From NCBI RefSeq assembly GCF_036884655.1, contig NC_088345.1:26391501-26455500 (forward strand): a DNA stretch of 64,000 nt, written 5' to 3'. How positions within the stretch are numbered: the first letter of the stretch is position 1; every line of letters begins with the position of its first letter. The stretch comes from Musa acuminata AAA Group. Its lineage: Eukaryota; Streptophyta; Magnoliopsida; Zingiberales; Musaceae. The notes under the pieces are model-generated. The model made no database searches and was not told the DNA's origin. It worked only from the letters and a program-made list of their open reading frames with translations. Positions 47,001-59,310 of this stretch are shown here, in pieces. The position numbers and the translations under genes are program-made.

Positions 47001-50000
47001 AGCATACCTCTGCAGAATTGCAATTAACTAGGAAACTTGTCAGACAGCAAGCAAATTATTATAGCTACAATAATAAACATTCTGATCTCCAACTGCTTTT
47101 CTTGACCTGCTAGTACATTTCTTTTTTGGAAAAAAAAATGTACTACTAGAAGTCTGCAAAATGCAAACTTTTATTCTAATTCAATTAAAGCATCTCCTAT
47201 GCCAATGATAACTAACAAGTTGAAGAGAGTTCTTGGAATCTTAGAAAACCAGAATTCTTGGACTCAGATATCAAAGGCATAATCAACTATGTCACAATAG
47301 GTACTTGCTAATAGAGATATAGAATTCCCAACAAGCTAGTACCTGAGAACCAGACCAAGGAAAAATAAACACTAATATCACTTGAATTTAATAGATATTC
47401 AGCATAAAATTACATGAAGTATGCTATTTACTAATGATATTATTTAGCTTTATGAAAGCTTAGTTATAATTAATTTTATATTTAAGCAATGGAGACCAGG
47501 AGTTATTAACTAATTAGCTGATGCATCCTAATCTAGGGGTCAAGATTGTTAAGTCCAGATTAGTTTAATTTTTGGATTTTTAGACCATTTTTATATTGAT
47601 GAGATGTTGAGGAATTTTTGTAGGATAAATTTTGTCATAATTTCTTAAAAGATGATATGTTCTTATCTTTATGAACTAAGAGAATAAACATAAATTTCTT
47701 CTTTTATCTGATCATAGTAGTTAAATTCTAAGATTAGAGAAGAAAATCTTAGATGATTATATGTAGGACATGAACTTCTATTAATGAAAACATTGATTTT
47801 TCCTCAGGGTTATTTGGCCTCATTTATCCCGTTCTCAATCTTGAGTAGTTCATCTTCATATAAACTTCTGTCTTCCGACCATGCATTACCTCTTTCTTGC
47901 TTCCACACCCTTTTCAAATATGCTGTGTTTATGCTTACATAGGTTTGGTACAGGAGCTATTGTGTTCACATCAGTTTGATACTGAAGCTACCATGCTCAC
48001 ATCACTTTGATAAAGAAGCTACCATGCTCACATCAGCTGGTATTAGACACATTGTGTTTGCATTAGTTCGGATAAGTTGTATCATTCTTGCATCTGTTTG
48101 GTATTAGAGCTATCATGCTTGCATAAATTTGGTATCAAAACCTCCATGCATATATGATAAACTCTCTATCGCCATCGTCCTCTCAGTCCCTCATCATATA
48201 TGTTCTGCTCATGCTTACATTCATTTGGTTTAAGAGCTATAATGCTTATAATGGTTTGGTATGCTTAGATTCTCTCCGAGGTAACCTTCTTGGTTATATC
48301 ATCTGGCTTCTAACCTCCGTCTTTCTACCTGTCTTCTTTCTCCCTCACTGTTTTATTCCTCTTATGATAACAATTTTACCATGCTTTTATCAGTTTGGTA
48401 CCAAAGGAGGGCACCACCATTTTGACCATGTTAGTCAGTCTTACAATATTAATTTGCATCAAATCAAGATACTATCTAGGTCATCCATCCAATCTGGAGA
48501 ATATTCATCAATCATGAGTGTGAAGACACACAATGGAAGCGATTGATACATCTAATCTAGGAGTCAAGTTTGTTGAGACTAAATTAGATTTTTTTAATAT
48601 TTTATCGATTTTTTAATTTTCTTGTACAAATTAGAAATTGGAGAGGTTTGTTTAGGATAAATTTTATCTCATCATTTTGTTAAAGAATGATAACATAAGA
48701 TCTTATTTTTGGAAAGTTAGATAAAATTTTCAAAATTTAACTAAGCAAGGATAAGATATAAAATCCTTATGTTATCTTAACTGTTAAAATGTTACGTTAT
48801 AAATAAAGCCTCAGATGGCTACATGTACGAGGGCATGAATTTTATCAATAAATACATTGATTTTCTCTAAAGTCATTTAGCCTTGTTTATCCCTTTCTCA
48901 ATCTTAAGCAGTTCATTCTACTTCTACACTCTCTTTCTACCACACTAGTTTACCTCCCTTGTCTTTTCACTCCTTTTACTTATACATTTTGTATGTGCTT
49001 AAATCAGTTTGGCACTAGGGTTACTATGCTTACATAAGTTTAGAATCAAGGATTTCACACATACATACGAAGCTAACCAACTGTGCTTGCACTAGTTTGG
49101 TATCAAAGTTTGTCTGTACACACCAAACTGACCAATGCCTGTCTCGCTCATTCTATCATTCTCTTTAGAATAATGGTTTTCCCATAATCGCATCAGTTCA
49201 GTATCAGAGCAGCGTGCCACCATGTCCAACCATCATGGTCAGCCTTGCAATATTAATTTGCATTGTACAATCAAACTACTATAGAAACCATTCATCTAGT
49301 GTGGAATTAACTTATCAATCATGAGAATGTGATGACATGCATTGGAAGCAACTGATGCATCCAATTCTGGGAGTGATGTTTGTTGAGTCAAGAACAGGTT
49401 CATTTAGAATTTTCATGAACTTTTGGACTTCCATTGTATTATTTAGATGTTGGGTGGGTTTTTGTGGGACAAGTTCTATTTACCATTCTTTTAAAAAGAT
49501 GATAACATAAAATCTTACCTTTGAGAAATCAAATAATTTATATTGGGAGAAGATGAGATATATTCCTTACCTAATCTTAGTAGTTAGCTTGTTAGTTTAA
49601 AAAATAGTCCTCAATCTCCAAGATAGAAACATGTCTGAGAAGAACATTAAGTTTTATATTTGAAAACACTCACTTTCCTGAAGGTCATTTAGCTTGTTTA
49701 TTCCTTTCTCTTCTTTAATTTGTCTTCCTACCTCCCTCATCTTTCACTCTTTGAGGCCTGATAGTCATAGTTCCCTTTATCTACTTAATTCTTCCGGCTT
49801 CTAGCTGTAATATTTCACCTCCCACATCCTTCACTCTCTACATTATATTCTCTATTATAGTTGTTTAATTAGAACTAAAACCTAATATAGCAGGGACATT
49901 TTTATTTTTTAGTAATGCTATTAGAAGAACTAAGAGTATGGTTTAAAATCAAATGGATAAAAAATACTACAAAGTACAAGTTTTGGATATCTTATTATTT

Positions 50001-53000
50001 AGCAAACAAAAGAAGAGATTGATCAATATATTATTCATAAATCTGGAACAAACTTGTTAAAATTGAGAAGGGCATCCAGCGTTTTTATGTGATTATTACA
50101 CACTTCTTATATGGAAAATTCCATAAGCCAATTGCAAGGCCAGCCATACTATACAGGCCAAAATGTTGGATAGCTAGGAAATAACACTTACTGAAAACTT
50201 GTGTTGCTAAGAAGAGGAAATCAGGAGCGAATACCTCCCTTATCCTGCCACTCAAAAACCCCGTCCATCCATGCTCTGCTCTCAACCCAAGTTAATAATT
50301 ATAGTATCATTCCTGGTCTACAAAAGCATGAATGGTATTAATTTTTTCTCACCTCATGCATATTTGCTAGTTATATTTGCAAGATAGAAGAGAAAGTTAC
50401 TTATATGAAATTCTTGGAGGCAAAGCATGGACAAGGCGATGTAGGCTTTGTGGCAAGGATTAATGATGCTGTCCCAATCTCAATCCCGATTGGTTTGTTA
50501 AATTATGTCCTATCACAACCCAGTGTCAAGCCTCCAAGGTCACTCCTGATCATATGTGTGGTATAAAATTTCCAATCCTAGTTGAGATGAATATATGGGA
50601 ATTGGGATCACTAGAAATAAATGAACAAAAAATGGTTATATTCATAAACAGTTAGGTGTAACTCAATAGAAGCTAAGTGAAGAATGTTTCAGATCGTATC
50701 AACGTCTTATGGACTTCTTTTACATTGACTAACAATATTGTCTTAAAGAAAATTAAAGGAAGATACATGAAGCCAACTACAAAAGTTGGGAATAGGATTA
50801 GGAGTCTCCAGTACTCCTGCCTTAGGATGGATCTTCCTATCCTAAATTTTGACATAGGTATCTTAGGTGACCTTAAAAAATCTTTAAAAAGTATCAAGCC
50901 ACAACCTGTCATGATCAAAATAGCATATGTTGAATGCAGCACAAGATGAGTCAATATGGCCATGACTTCACAGAGTGGCCAACCTAAATGGGAGTTCAGC
51001 AGACCACATTAAACAGCCCTTAGATGGGGTACAAACACACTTAAAGGTGGCAACCATTAGGAAATGTGACCAGGTGTATGGGGCTTCGATTTGTCAACAA
51101 TGGGAAGGTCAAGGATGATGTTGAGATAGACTAATAGTGGTTAGCAAGATCAAGGCAAATACTTATATGGACTCATTGAAAAGAGGACTTTCAAAGGAGT
51201 CTTATATATTTAGCAAAGGAAAAAAATAACAAATGATCAAATAGAAAAATAAAGAAAAGCAAAAAAAAAAATTTGACCATATGGTTAACATTGTTAATGT
51301 TACATTGTCATTAACTCTTTAGTTCAAGAATTACTAGGCATATTAAAATTTTAAAATAATATCATTGTTTTGACATAATTTATCTTCTAACCGTTAATCA
51401 AGTAATTCATTACAATCAATTGGTGCATTACAATTTTTCACTATAAACTTTTAATTTATTCATACTCTTCTTTCTATCATTTCCCTTCTCTTCATTCTTT
51501 TTCTCACGTTGTTTTATTAAATGTATATCACTCTTTAAGTCATTACTGCTTTGTTAGTTCCTCATCTGGCCTGTTTTAAGAATTTATTTTTCACTTTATT
51601 GCCTATCATTTTATAATTTTTTTTATTTTATAAAATTTATAACATTTTAGCCTATATCTTTACTTTTCTTTTTTTTATTTTGATTTATTTATATTTATAT
51701 ATGAATCTCTAATCAAGCTAATCCCAATCAAAATATGGTTTTTTTGGGTTGTGGAGCCTAACACGTTATTCTTTGATGAAGGACTACAAAAGTCATACCT
51801 TGACAACTAAATTGTCGATTTTAACCAAGGTTTGCAATTTCAAATCGTACTGCTCATACCGGTCCGCCCGTGAATTGGTATGCAGACCGCCCACTCGATA
51901 TAGCCCCGTATCGGACGATACGAGGCTATTTCAAGCGGTAACGATCAAACTTTCAACCGTTACCGCCTGATACCAGGCGGTATCAACTTGGGTATAGCCT
52001 GGCTACGGCGAGGCTGAGGGAGAAGCGTCAAATAAAGAAGAAGAAGGAGAGGGCATTCAAAAAAGAGGGAGAAGAAGAGGGAGAATCGAGAAAACCTTTA
52101 CGCAAACTTGTTTCCACACCCTTCTCGATCCCGATCTGGCACCGTCGTCCCTCGACGATCCTGATCCAGGAGGTAACAGCGAGGAGAGTTGTAAAGAGGA
52201 GGATTTGGAGGCGCGGGGATCAGGGGAGGTGGCGGCTAGAGCAGCAGAAGAGGCGATCTCCTTCATCGCCTCGTTTGCGACTCTATGACCTTCTTCTTCA
52301 TCATATTCTTCATCTGTGGCCTTCGACGTATTCGAAGGCTGGAGACGTCTGTGGCCTTCGACGTCTTCATCGCCTTCTTAGCCGAATACCGCAGATGAGG
52401 CGACAAGGAGAAGAGGAGGCGACGTCGCCAAGACTGTGTACGCCTTTTTTATATTATTTTTATATTTTTATATATTGATTTTTTTTTTATAAAAAAAATA
52501 TATTTTATATTTTTATATATTAATTATATATTTATATATTTTTAGGCATACCGTTCGGTACGCCATACCATACCATACCGAGTACACCAAAACATGGGGG
52601 TATATGTATGTAAATAAAAATTGGGTAGTCTAGCACACAAGGGTCTCATGGATGTGGTATTTGGGAGAATCAATATATACAACCTTGCCCTCGCATGTAA
52701 AGAAGTTATGCATATGAGGCATAAAAAAACTAGCAATAGTCTTCTCCAAATGATGGTTAGTCATATCAGCTGTGTTTTATTCTTCATGATTTTTTGTTAA
52801 AAATAAGAACCAAGAAAATATGAGAAAAAAATAAGCAGATGGTTCTTACCCAAGCTCGGTTATTACATCTTGACATGTCCGAGCATCAGTATTCAGAGAA
52901 TAATGTAAAGTGTGCTGCCTTTCAGTTGGCGTTGGTTCATCATCGCCAAGGGTATTAGTTGGAATCACCATATTCATGTCAGCACCGTAGTTATCTTTTC

Positions 53001-56000
53001 TAGTACCTCCATTTGAATAGAACCATCCGAACAATCTTCTGTGAAGTTGCGAAGGGGAAAGAAGGAAGTGTGCAACATTATGGGCAGTCTCGAAAGCTGA
53101 CTCGATGAATATCTCGATTGCCAGATGCAGATCCTAGATAAGAGTTTTGCTAAGTTATTCTTGTAAAGTTAACACGAGAAATTAGTGTATCAACATAAGT
53201 TCCAATATCTGAATTGTTTGTGCCACCTAGACTAAGAATTTCAGGTAACATGATCCTGGATAATACCTCAATTACACCTCGTCTCCTATCAGTTGTGCGC
53301 TGAACAACATGATCCTTTGTATGAACTGACCTTCTTGTCTGGTAAGGGCTTGAAATATGGCGTACTCTTAAGTTGCCTGTGGGGACCGTCCCACCTCTTC
53401 TAAAACATGCCAACTGGAAGACAATATGTGGCAGCCTTAGAAGAAATACTGCAGGCCAAAGGATCCAGGAAAGCATGAATTTGATTGAGCGTATGAAATG
53501 TCGATCATATCTACTGAAAGTGCTGCTATATGATAGCCGTGAAGCCTGCGACAAGGGAGAGGAAGGATATATGTTCTCTTCATTATCCTCTTCGCCTGCT
53601 ATAGAATCAGCATCTGAGGAAGTTTCAGTATCCATGGAAAGCTCATGAACAAGCTTGTTGAATGAAGAAACACCACTGTCATCATGAGTAATAAAATGAT
53701 AAAATTAGACCTATATATGTTAGAAATGCAGAGATAACAGCACCATTAATGGAAAAAGCAAACAAACAATTCTCAAATATCCATTTCTCAGAATAATTCT
53801 ATGCTATTTGTATACACAAAGTTTAAAGATCACCATAACAGTAAGTATGCATACTAATGTCAACCTATGCTAAGGGAAGAGATAAAGTTGGACTTAGATG
53901 TCCCTGATTCTGAGGATAGAATGTATGCATTCCATTAGTATATTTATGTTTAACCTAAATTGATCACAACTAAAGTACAGCAAGATATATGAGATGCCCA
54001 ATGCACAAGGTGTTTATCTCTATGCAGAAGTAGCCAAACATACTGTCATTTGGTCACACAGAAAGAAAAATAAAAGAGATATAAATAATCAGAAACCAAA
54101 CATCAGCAAATCCAGTGACACTCTCCCTAATAAACTAAGATTTCCTTTATAAATACATTAGAATCCACAAAAGTATACAGAAGACAATTAACCAAGTTAC
54201 AATTAATTTCTCAGATTTTTAGCATTCTCCGAAGCAACTTATAAGAGGTGGAGGAAGTGGCCACAGAGGAGGAAGAGGTTTGCATCACGCAATGGGAGGC
54301 CGACAGCCATGGAGGGTTGCATGCATTACAGGTCGTGAGAGGCACAGAAGAGGGGGCAGGTTGTAGCCTTCTAGCACATTATTGGAGAAATGTTCATTAA
54401 TTCTCTTAATTTGTTTTATGAATATTAGTTAATGATCATTATAAACTTTATCTACACATTTTATGCATCTGAAGTGAATGATACTCTTTCAAGTTAAAAT
54501 GACTACTATATGGTTGTAGGAAAAAAGAAATGGATGAGCTAAGGCTTTGTTGTTCTTGGGAAAGAAAATGAAGTTTTAGACTCTGGTTCATGGAATGCAA
54601 TGTATCAAGCAGTGTTTATTGGTTCGATCGTGAACCGACACATACACTGTCCATTTCAAGCGGTCCATATATGGTACTGGGATTGGACCTGTTTTCCACA
54701 AAACTTACTTTTCCATCCATCGAGGAAGACGAGGTCCACGTAAGGTGGGTCTGAGTTCCCAGCCATGAATCCCTTCCAAAATGGTTGTCTTCCCTGGCAG
54801 TATAGTCAACACAAGGGCTGAAACCCCATTTATCAGCCTTGCAATATTGATTAAAGATTCATAAGTGAATGTCTTCACCGACCTGCAAGACATGGCACAT
54901 AAAATATTCAAGTATACCAAAACATGAGATAAAGAGACCCCTACACAAATCAAATATCCATATATCTAAGACTAACTCAAAACTGTAAAAGCTTAGGCAC
55001 TACAAACGTATATGATCCAAAGACTTGCAGTTAAAGGTTAATATTTTTTTCTGTATAACAAAATAAATTCAAAAATATGGACCACATTTTATTAGACAAT
55101 GGGTAAATATTTAGATCTTCAGTTCTCCACAATAAATGGCAAATATTTACCTGTCTATGCTAACCCCTAGTAGCATGGGAACTTGTAGAAAGTTTCTTGA
55201 CACTGTAATCCCGTCGTATAGATTACCCCATCCTAGTGCTGATTAGCACAGACCAAAATTTGGCCTAGCCATATGTAAGCATCTAAAATACAAGTTGGCA
55301 TAGTGCAATATGTTTCAAAACCATGCCACCCAGCATAACAATCCTAGGATTCAATTCTATAAACTATAGCACTGGTCACGAGAAAAAAGTTCAAGACATT
55401 AAATGGACATGGACAACAACCTTAAATAGTAAGTACAAATTTCCACACAAGTGTAGATTTATAGTAACACAAAAGTCAACAAGTCCAAGGAATGATGATT
55501 TTATTTCTTTAAGCCATTTCAGACAAGACACCAACAATAAGAGAACATACTAACTTAGGTGTAAAATTGATGGCCCAGGAAGAACCTCTAGAAGACACTA
55601 TTCCCAAAAAAAAAAGAACTAATTGGTCCACAACAAATTATTATACAACAGTAGTCAACAAAAAATCTAACTTCTATTTTCAACATATCATTTTCAGCAA
55701 TAAAAGAACAAACAAATGGAACAGAACACAATAATTAAATGTAACAAAAATAATTTTAATTCTTTTTCCTCCATCCAAATCCATATATGTACATGTGAAT
55801 GGAGCTATCATCATGATGCATATTTGTAGTTTGTCAGAGGGAATCTGTGTTCACTAGGATGAATCCTGGAACTACTAACATGGTCAATGTTGGTGGTGTT
55901 AAGTTGCACAACAAAAGCCTTGATCGATCTCAATCTGATTCTTATTTGAACTCCCTTTAAACAAAGCATAAAGACTTATTCCCTTAAAACAGCACAGAGG

Positions 56001-56906
56001 GAAAAACCTCAACAAAATCAACATTTATATAACCACTCTGATAAGTGCAAGATCAATATATAAAGGAATCCTTGGACCATATAAAGAGTTTTCAAACGAG
56101 CACAAAATATGCCACTGACCTAAACTCTGGAATTGAAATAGAATTATTCCCACAAGTCCACACACCATACCGTAGAATATGCTGCAATGCAAATCTTAAG
56201 AAGGCTAGTGGATTTCTGATTTTTGTAATGCAACAAGAATACAAATGAACATAATAACAGAAACAACATGAAAATGCTTTGAAGCCTGGCTCCTGGGTCT
56301 TGAATATCCCAATACTTCCCGAAACATATATTTTTGCCTCTTATCACTCCAACCTTTATCTTAAGAGTCTCCATTTCTTCTCCTACATCAAATGTCCACG
56401 TCTATTCCATCCATATGACAACTGTAGGTAACAAACTACCTCTAGGTACCATGAGATACGCTAATAAGATATCTCCCACGAGCACAAAAAATGATTATCA
56501 ATCATAAATCATCAATAAGCAAATCACCTGCAGGAGTCAAATCATAAGGCCAGCAAAGAGAGCCACTCTTTAACAATATGGACAAATTACGCATCTTTCG
56601 CACAGGAAAGGTATTTCGTCAAATAGGTTACTATCGTTGATCCTCAAAACCCATAAGTTAAACGGAATCATCATCGCAACCTCACCCATTAGAATCACAA
56701 AATTTCATTCAGTGAACCAAGCAATTACGTATGGTTGCGAAGAAACCTATTTCATTTCTAACCAGGTACCATTAAACGAAATTTCCAAAAACAAGAGCAA
56801 GCATGGCACGAAATAAACAAAAGAAGAGGAAGAGGGGAGCAAAAGAAGGAAAAAGGACGAACTCTTTTGTGACGGCGAGAAGGTTGTCCACGAATCGCTG
56901 CAACAT
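40109..56906 (-). CDS. Alpha/beta-hydrolase, acid-lipase-like plant protein (9 coding exons, 718 aa)
   Basis: Coding exons, minus strand: 56906-56863, 54882-54709, 53675-53267, 53133-52850, 43657-43589, 43496-43440, 42275-42223, 42140-42065, 41099-40109. All introns are GT-AG, every phase fits, and the sum is 2157 nt, 718 codons plus stop. The N-terminus (MLQRFVDNLLAVTKE) and the HGWELRPTLRGPRLPRWME block match what I recall of a conserved plant lipase-like family of about 700 residues. A hydrophobic segment at residues 139-163 suggests a membrane anchor. In the catalytic part: oxyanion-region HG at 338-339, nucleophile elbow SHSLGG (Ser443), Asp624 in GRKDKV and His655 in AHLDF. The first Gly of GxSxG is Ser. 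Likely role: hydrolysis of acyl esters at a membrane; substrate unknown. Intact despite the transposons in its introns. Confidence 0.92.
41613..41870 (-). mobile_element. Truncated miniature Copia-type element (TRIM-like) in intron 8
   Basis: On the plus strand, TTAGAACCTAATA recurs at about 41614 and 41840. The first copy is followed by GGGTTTTCCCTAACGGC and ends ATCA before a primer-site-like TGGTATCAAAG (41675). The second is preceded by a polypurine GAGAGGGG (41830-41837). This is the layout of a small LTR element with short damaged LTRs and about 165 bases inside, read left to right, opposite to the gene. Confidence 0.5.
42065..42140 (-). CDS. Hydrolase exon 8
   Basis: 76 nt. Acceptor ATTTTCAG|GTTATG, donor CGCAA|GTAAGT. 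Encodes YDVYLGNLRGLVSREHVD. Confidence 0.93.
42223..42275 (-). CDS. Hydrolase exon 7
   Basis: 53 nt. Acceptor TTGCTAG|TTGGATC, donor ATCAAG|GTTTGC. Encodes WISNGVVGSPAFAAFDQ. Confidence 0.92.
43440..43496 (-). CDS. Hydrolase exon 6
   Basis: 57 nt. Acceptor CCTACAG|GCGTGA, donor ATGGG|GTGAGT. Encodes KVVYLQHGILDSSMG with the oxyanion-region HG. Confidence 0.93.
43589..43657 (-). CDS. Hydrolase exon 5
   Basis: 69 nt. Acceptor ATTTCAG|GTATCC, donor CCAAG|GTTGAC. Encodes YPYEAIRVVTSDGYVLLLER, the start of the lipase domain, 9.2 kb downstream of exon 4. Confidence 0.93.
44240..44400. repeat. GC-rich dispersed repeat in intron 4
   Basis: CCGGTCCGTCAGCAGACCGG and GGTATGCAGACCGCC words resemble 51850-51990 at the other end of the same intron. 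No clear ends were found. Confidence 0.5.
45858..46722. mobile_element. Non-autonomous hAT element in intron 4
   Basis: The element is 45866-46714 (849 bp) with terminal inverted repeats CAGTGATTTAAAAA and subterminal GGCGCTCGGGCG/CGCTCGCCCGAG motifs, bracketed by a perfect 8-bp duplication ATAGGATG (45858-45865 and 46715-46722). An 8-bp TSD and CAGTG ends define hAT. There is no transposase. The interior (46130-46420) is a CTGTCGCCGCT-like run that opens long serine/arginine-rich frames, likely not genes. Confidence 0.88.
47519..49880 (+). mobile_element. Tandem LTR array with very short internal domains (TRIM-like) in intron 4
   Basis: Three LTR copies begin TGATGCATCC or a variant (47519, 48544, 49353). 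The first two end ATCA (48392, 49195). They are separated by internal pieces of about 150 bp (48393-48543 and 49196-49352), each opening with a primer-site-like word (TTTGGTACCAAAGG; CAGTATCAGAGC) and holding an ATG segment with CAATATTAATTTGCAT. The third LTR is truncated. No protein domain. It is read opposite to the host gene. Confidence 0.6.
47935..48260 (+). repeat. Iterated primer-site-like sub-repeat inside the first LTR
   Basis: A unit of about 40-50 bp, CATCAGTTTGGTATYAGAGCT followed by NCATGCT, recurs about eight times in diverged form. It joins the LTR end to a primer-site-like word, so the LTR/primer junction has been multiplied. Confidence 0.6.
51820..52600. repeat. GC-rich dispersed element in intron 4
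   Basis: Opens with AAATCGTACTGCTCATACCG and closes with GCATACCGTTCGGTACGCC and repeated ATACC words, with a purine-rich and a CTTCGACG-rich interior. It resembles 44240-44400 in part. Probably a non-autonomous transposon, but neither TIR nor TSD could be fixed. Confidence 0.45.
52850..53133 (-). CDS. Hydrolase exon 4
   Basis: 284 nt. Acceptor TTATCTAG|GATCTGC, donor GCTTGG|GTAAGA. Encodes DLHLAIEIFIESAFE and a variable stretch. Confidence 0.92.
53267..53675 (-). CDS. Hydrolase exon 3
   Basis: 409 nt. Acceptor GATGACAG|TGGTG, donor ATTGAG|GTATTA, ending on a codon boundary (residue 209). Holds a Ser/acidic low-complexity part and the hydrophobic segment 139-163. Confidence 0.92.
54709..54882 (-). 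CDS. Hydrolase exon 2
   Basis: 174 nt. Acceptor CTTGCAG|GTCGGTG, donor GAAAA|GTAAGT. Encodes the conserved SVKTFTYESL..LPRWME block. Confidence 0.92.
54883..56862 (-). other. Hydrolase intron 1
   Basis: 1980 bp, AT-rich. I see no exon or transposon with recognisable ends in it. Confidence 0.6.
56863..56906 (-). CDS. Hydrolase exon 1 (start codon)
   Basis: ATG at 56906-56904, 44 nt, residues 1-14 plus two bases. Donor AAAGA|GTTCGT. The start was chosen because it gives MLQRFVDN, the N-terminus expected for the family, and joins in phase to TCGGTGAAG of exon 2. Confidence 0.85.
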
Positions 56907-57598
56907 AATCCTTCCAATTCGTTCAGAAATCAAAAACTAGCGACCGAATAAACCAATTTATCCATCCAGCAAAAGAAACAGTAAAAGGTGAGGCGACAAT
57001 ATATATACATATATATCGTGAGGAGAACAATTGGTACTCTGCACCAGAATTTATATTTCATTGAAGGCCAAACTGCGTGCGTACCTATTTTGTATGAGGT
57101 ATCGAGCATCCGCTGCACAATTTTGTCAAAGCCTAGCGTGAAGGACGCGTGGAGAAGACGATAGCAATTGCCTGCTGACCCTACGAGCAATCTTATGCGT
57201 TTAATTGTAGGATGTTTTGATGCCTTGCCTCCGGGGCAACCAGTGACCGTCTAAGCCACGCCAGGGCTAGGTCGGTCGAGGGCTGCACCTTTGTCATCCA
57301 CCCGCTAAAGAAACGCACATCGTGACTCGGTGAGACAATCAAGCAGAGTCGGCCCATACGGGCACAAGGTTGCCTTGTGAGATTGCTGGGGGCTCCCGTG
57401 GCTCTAATTATTGGGGGTAAATAGCGTAACTTGCCCGGTTAAAGAAGGCCCGGCTCTGCCACGCCGCAGTGCGATTAATCTGTGATTAGTTCCTGACGCC
57501 GATTAGTGACACAGATCCAGACCCTCCCAAGGTTCTGAATATATGATGGGCCCGCCGTTCATGTCTAGACGGGTAACTATCTGGGTGCTTGCGCTGCC
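56907..57598 (-). promoter_or_regulatory. Upstream region of the hydrolase gene
   Basis: Presumed 5' UTR and promoter. A TATATATGTATATATA run near 57000-57017, about 100 bases before the ATG, could serve as a TATA region. The part from 57190 to 57560 is richer in GC. No upstream coding exon was recognised. Confidence 0.35.
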
Positions 57599-57656
<58 letters not shown>

Positions 57657-57674
57657 TTATTTATTTATTTATTT
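57599..57674. repeat. (A)n(TA)n(TTTA)n microsatellite
   Basis: An A run, then about 20 TA units, then several TTTA units. Confidence 0.95.
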
Positions 57675-58970
57675 AGACGCGTCTAGTGGTCCATAATTTT
57701 TCCTTTTTTTAGACTGTTTCCGTAACCAAGGAAACATTAATGCTGACATTTACCGGAAAAAATGTCAGCCACAGGATCTCTCCTTTGTATTCCACCGTGT
57801 GACGAACAAAGCCCGTCGCGATATGACCGCCTGATGCGTCTTGTGTGTGACGAACAAAGCTAGTTTAAGATGCATCATTTTAGCCGGTCATGTGTGTTAC
57901 TAATTTCCTTTTGAACTTTTCATGTTGGATCGATTTCCAGATTGACTGATAGCATAATTGTATTTTAAACATCTTGAGTTAGAAACTCTATAATGGGAAT
58001 AAGCAAATTTTTTTTTGTCAAAAAAATAAAAAACATTAGATTATTCTAAATGTCCAATATATCAATTTTCAATTCTCAACCTAATTCGACCTTCAAATCT
58101 TTTAATTTTATTTTTTTCCAATAAAAATAGCTAATCAGCACGTTGAGTAATCTCTCTCTAAAGATAAGATGAGTTTTATATTTTTTTTTAATATTATTTT
58201 ACATTATATGTTTAGAATATATTTTGTTAAAGGAATAATATTTGACCATGGCATCCTTGATTATAATTTTTTTTTTATAGGTTAGGTCGATCTATCCCGA
58301 GAGGCATCTTAATATCTACTCTCGTCTCTTTTAAGGATATGATGAGATCTTATTTTAAAGGAGGATTTAGAGCTTAAAGAATAAAAATAAGATGAGAGAG
58401 TATACTCATTTTATTCTAGAGATAGAATCGGTACAATATAAATTCTATTTGGGAGTCACATTCAATACAACTTAGAAAGACGTTTATCTTCCTCACTCTT
58501 TTGTGTGTTGCATTCATAACAACAAAGTTAATACCTTATACGGCTCCTTTTCGTTAGATAGAAATTATCTCTGGTTTCACGACTACAAATAATAGTCTTT
58601 TGGCGGTATATTTTACCGGTGAGTATTACTCCAACTCAGTTTGAAGGTATATCTGATACTGATCATCCTAATCACAGCATAATATCTTTCATCTCTCACT
58701 CTACATGTTAGCAAATATTTACTTCGTGGTTAAGGTCAACACAATTCGGTCCAGTCCCAAATACACAGAATCATCGATGTGGATGGTCGATTGGTAAAAA
58801 TGTCCATCGGGTTGGGTTGAGTTTGAGACTCGTCTCCTAACGTGGTCCTTCCTATCAGTGAGCAGTCGGCTTCATCATCACCAAGTTCTTACACATAGGT
58901 CAAAGTCGGGAGGGGGTTTTCCTGACTCGACCCCTCCGAAAGTCAAGTTAGTATTGAGTGGAGTTCAAGA
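57675..58970. other. Intergenic DNA, no gene seen
   Basis: A duplicated TGTGTGACGAACAAAGC word (57798 and 57844) and a region near 58740-58960 with GACTCG/CCCCTCCGAAAG words that looks like old LTR sequence; I could not assign it. Confidence 0.4.
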
Positions 58971-59109
58971 TGTTATGATCGAGAGCACTAAGAGGGGGGG
59001 GGGGTGAATTAGTGCAGCGGAAATCTTTCAGCGATTAAAAATGAAAGCTGCGTTCGTTCGATAAAAACTATTTTGATGCAAAAGCCGATTCTAAGATTAC
59101 TTATGATTA

Positions 59110-59310
59110 AGTGCAGTTTACGTCCAAACACAGTTTGCGTCTAAGCGCAGTTTACGCAGTTTGCGTCTAAATGCAGTTTGTGTCTAAATGTAGATTGCGT
59201 CTAAGCGCAGTTTGCATCTAAGCACAGTTTGCATCTAAGCGCAGATTGCGTCTAAGCGTAGTTTGTGTCTAAATACAGTTTGCATCTAAGCGCAGTTTAC
59301 GTCTAAGCTC
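59110..59310. repeat. 17-bp minisatellite in this LTR
   Basis: About ten units of GCGTCTAAGCGCAGTTT type; shorter than in the young element. Confidence 0.9.

Noticed and set aside
56930..57190. 86-codon minus-strand frame upstream of the hydrolase ATG
   Set aside because: No family similarity, separate frame, and the start at 56906 already gives the expected N-terminus.
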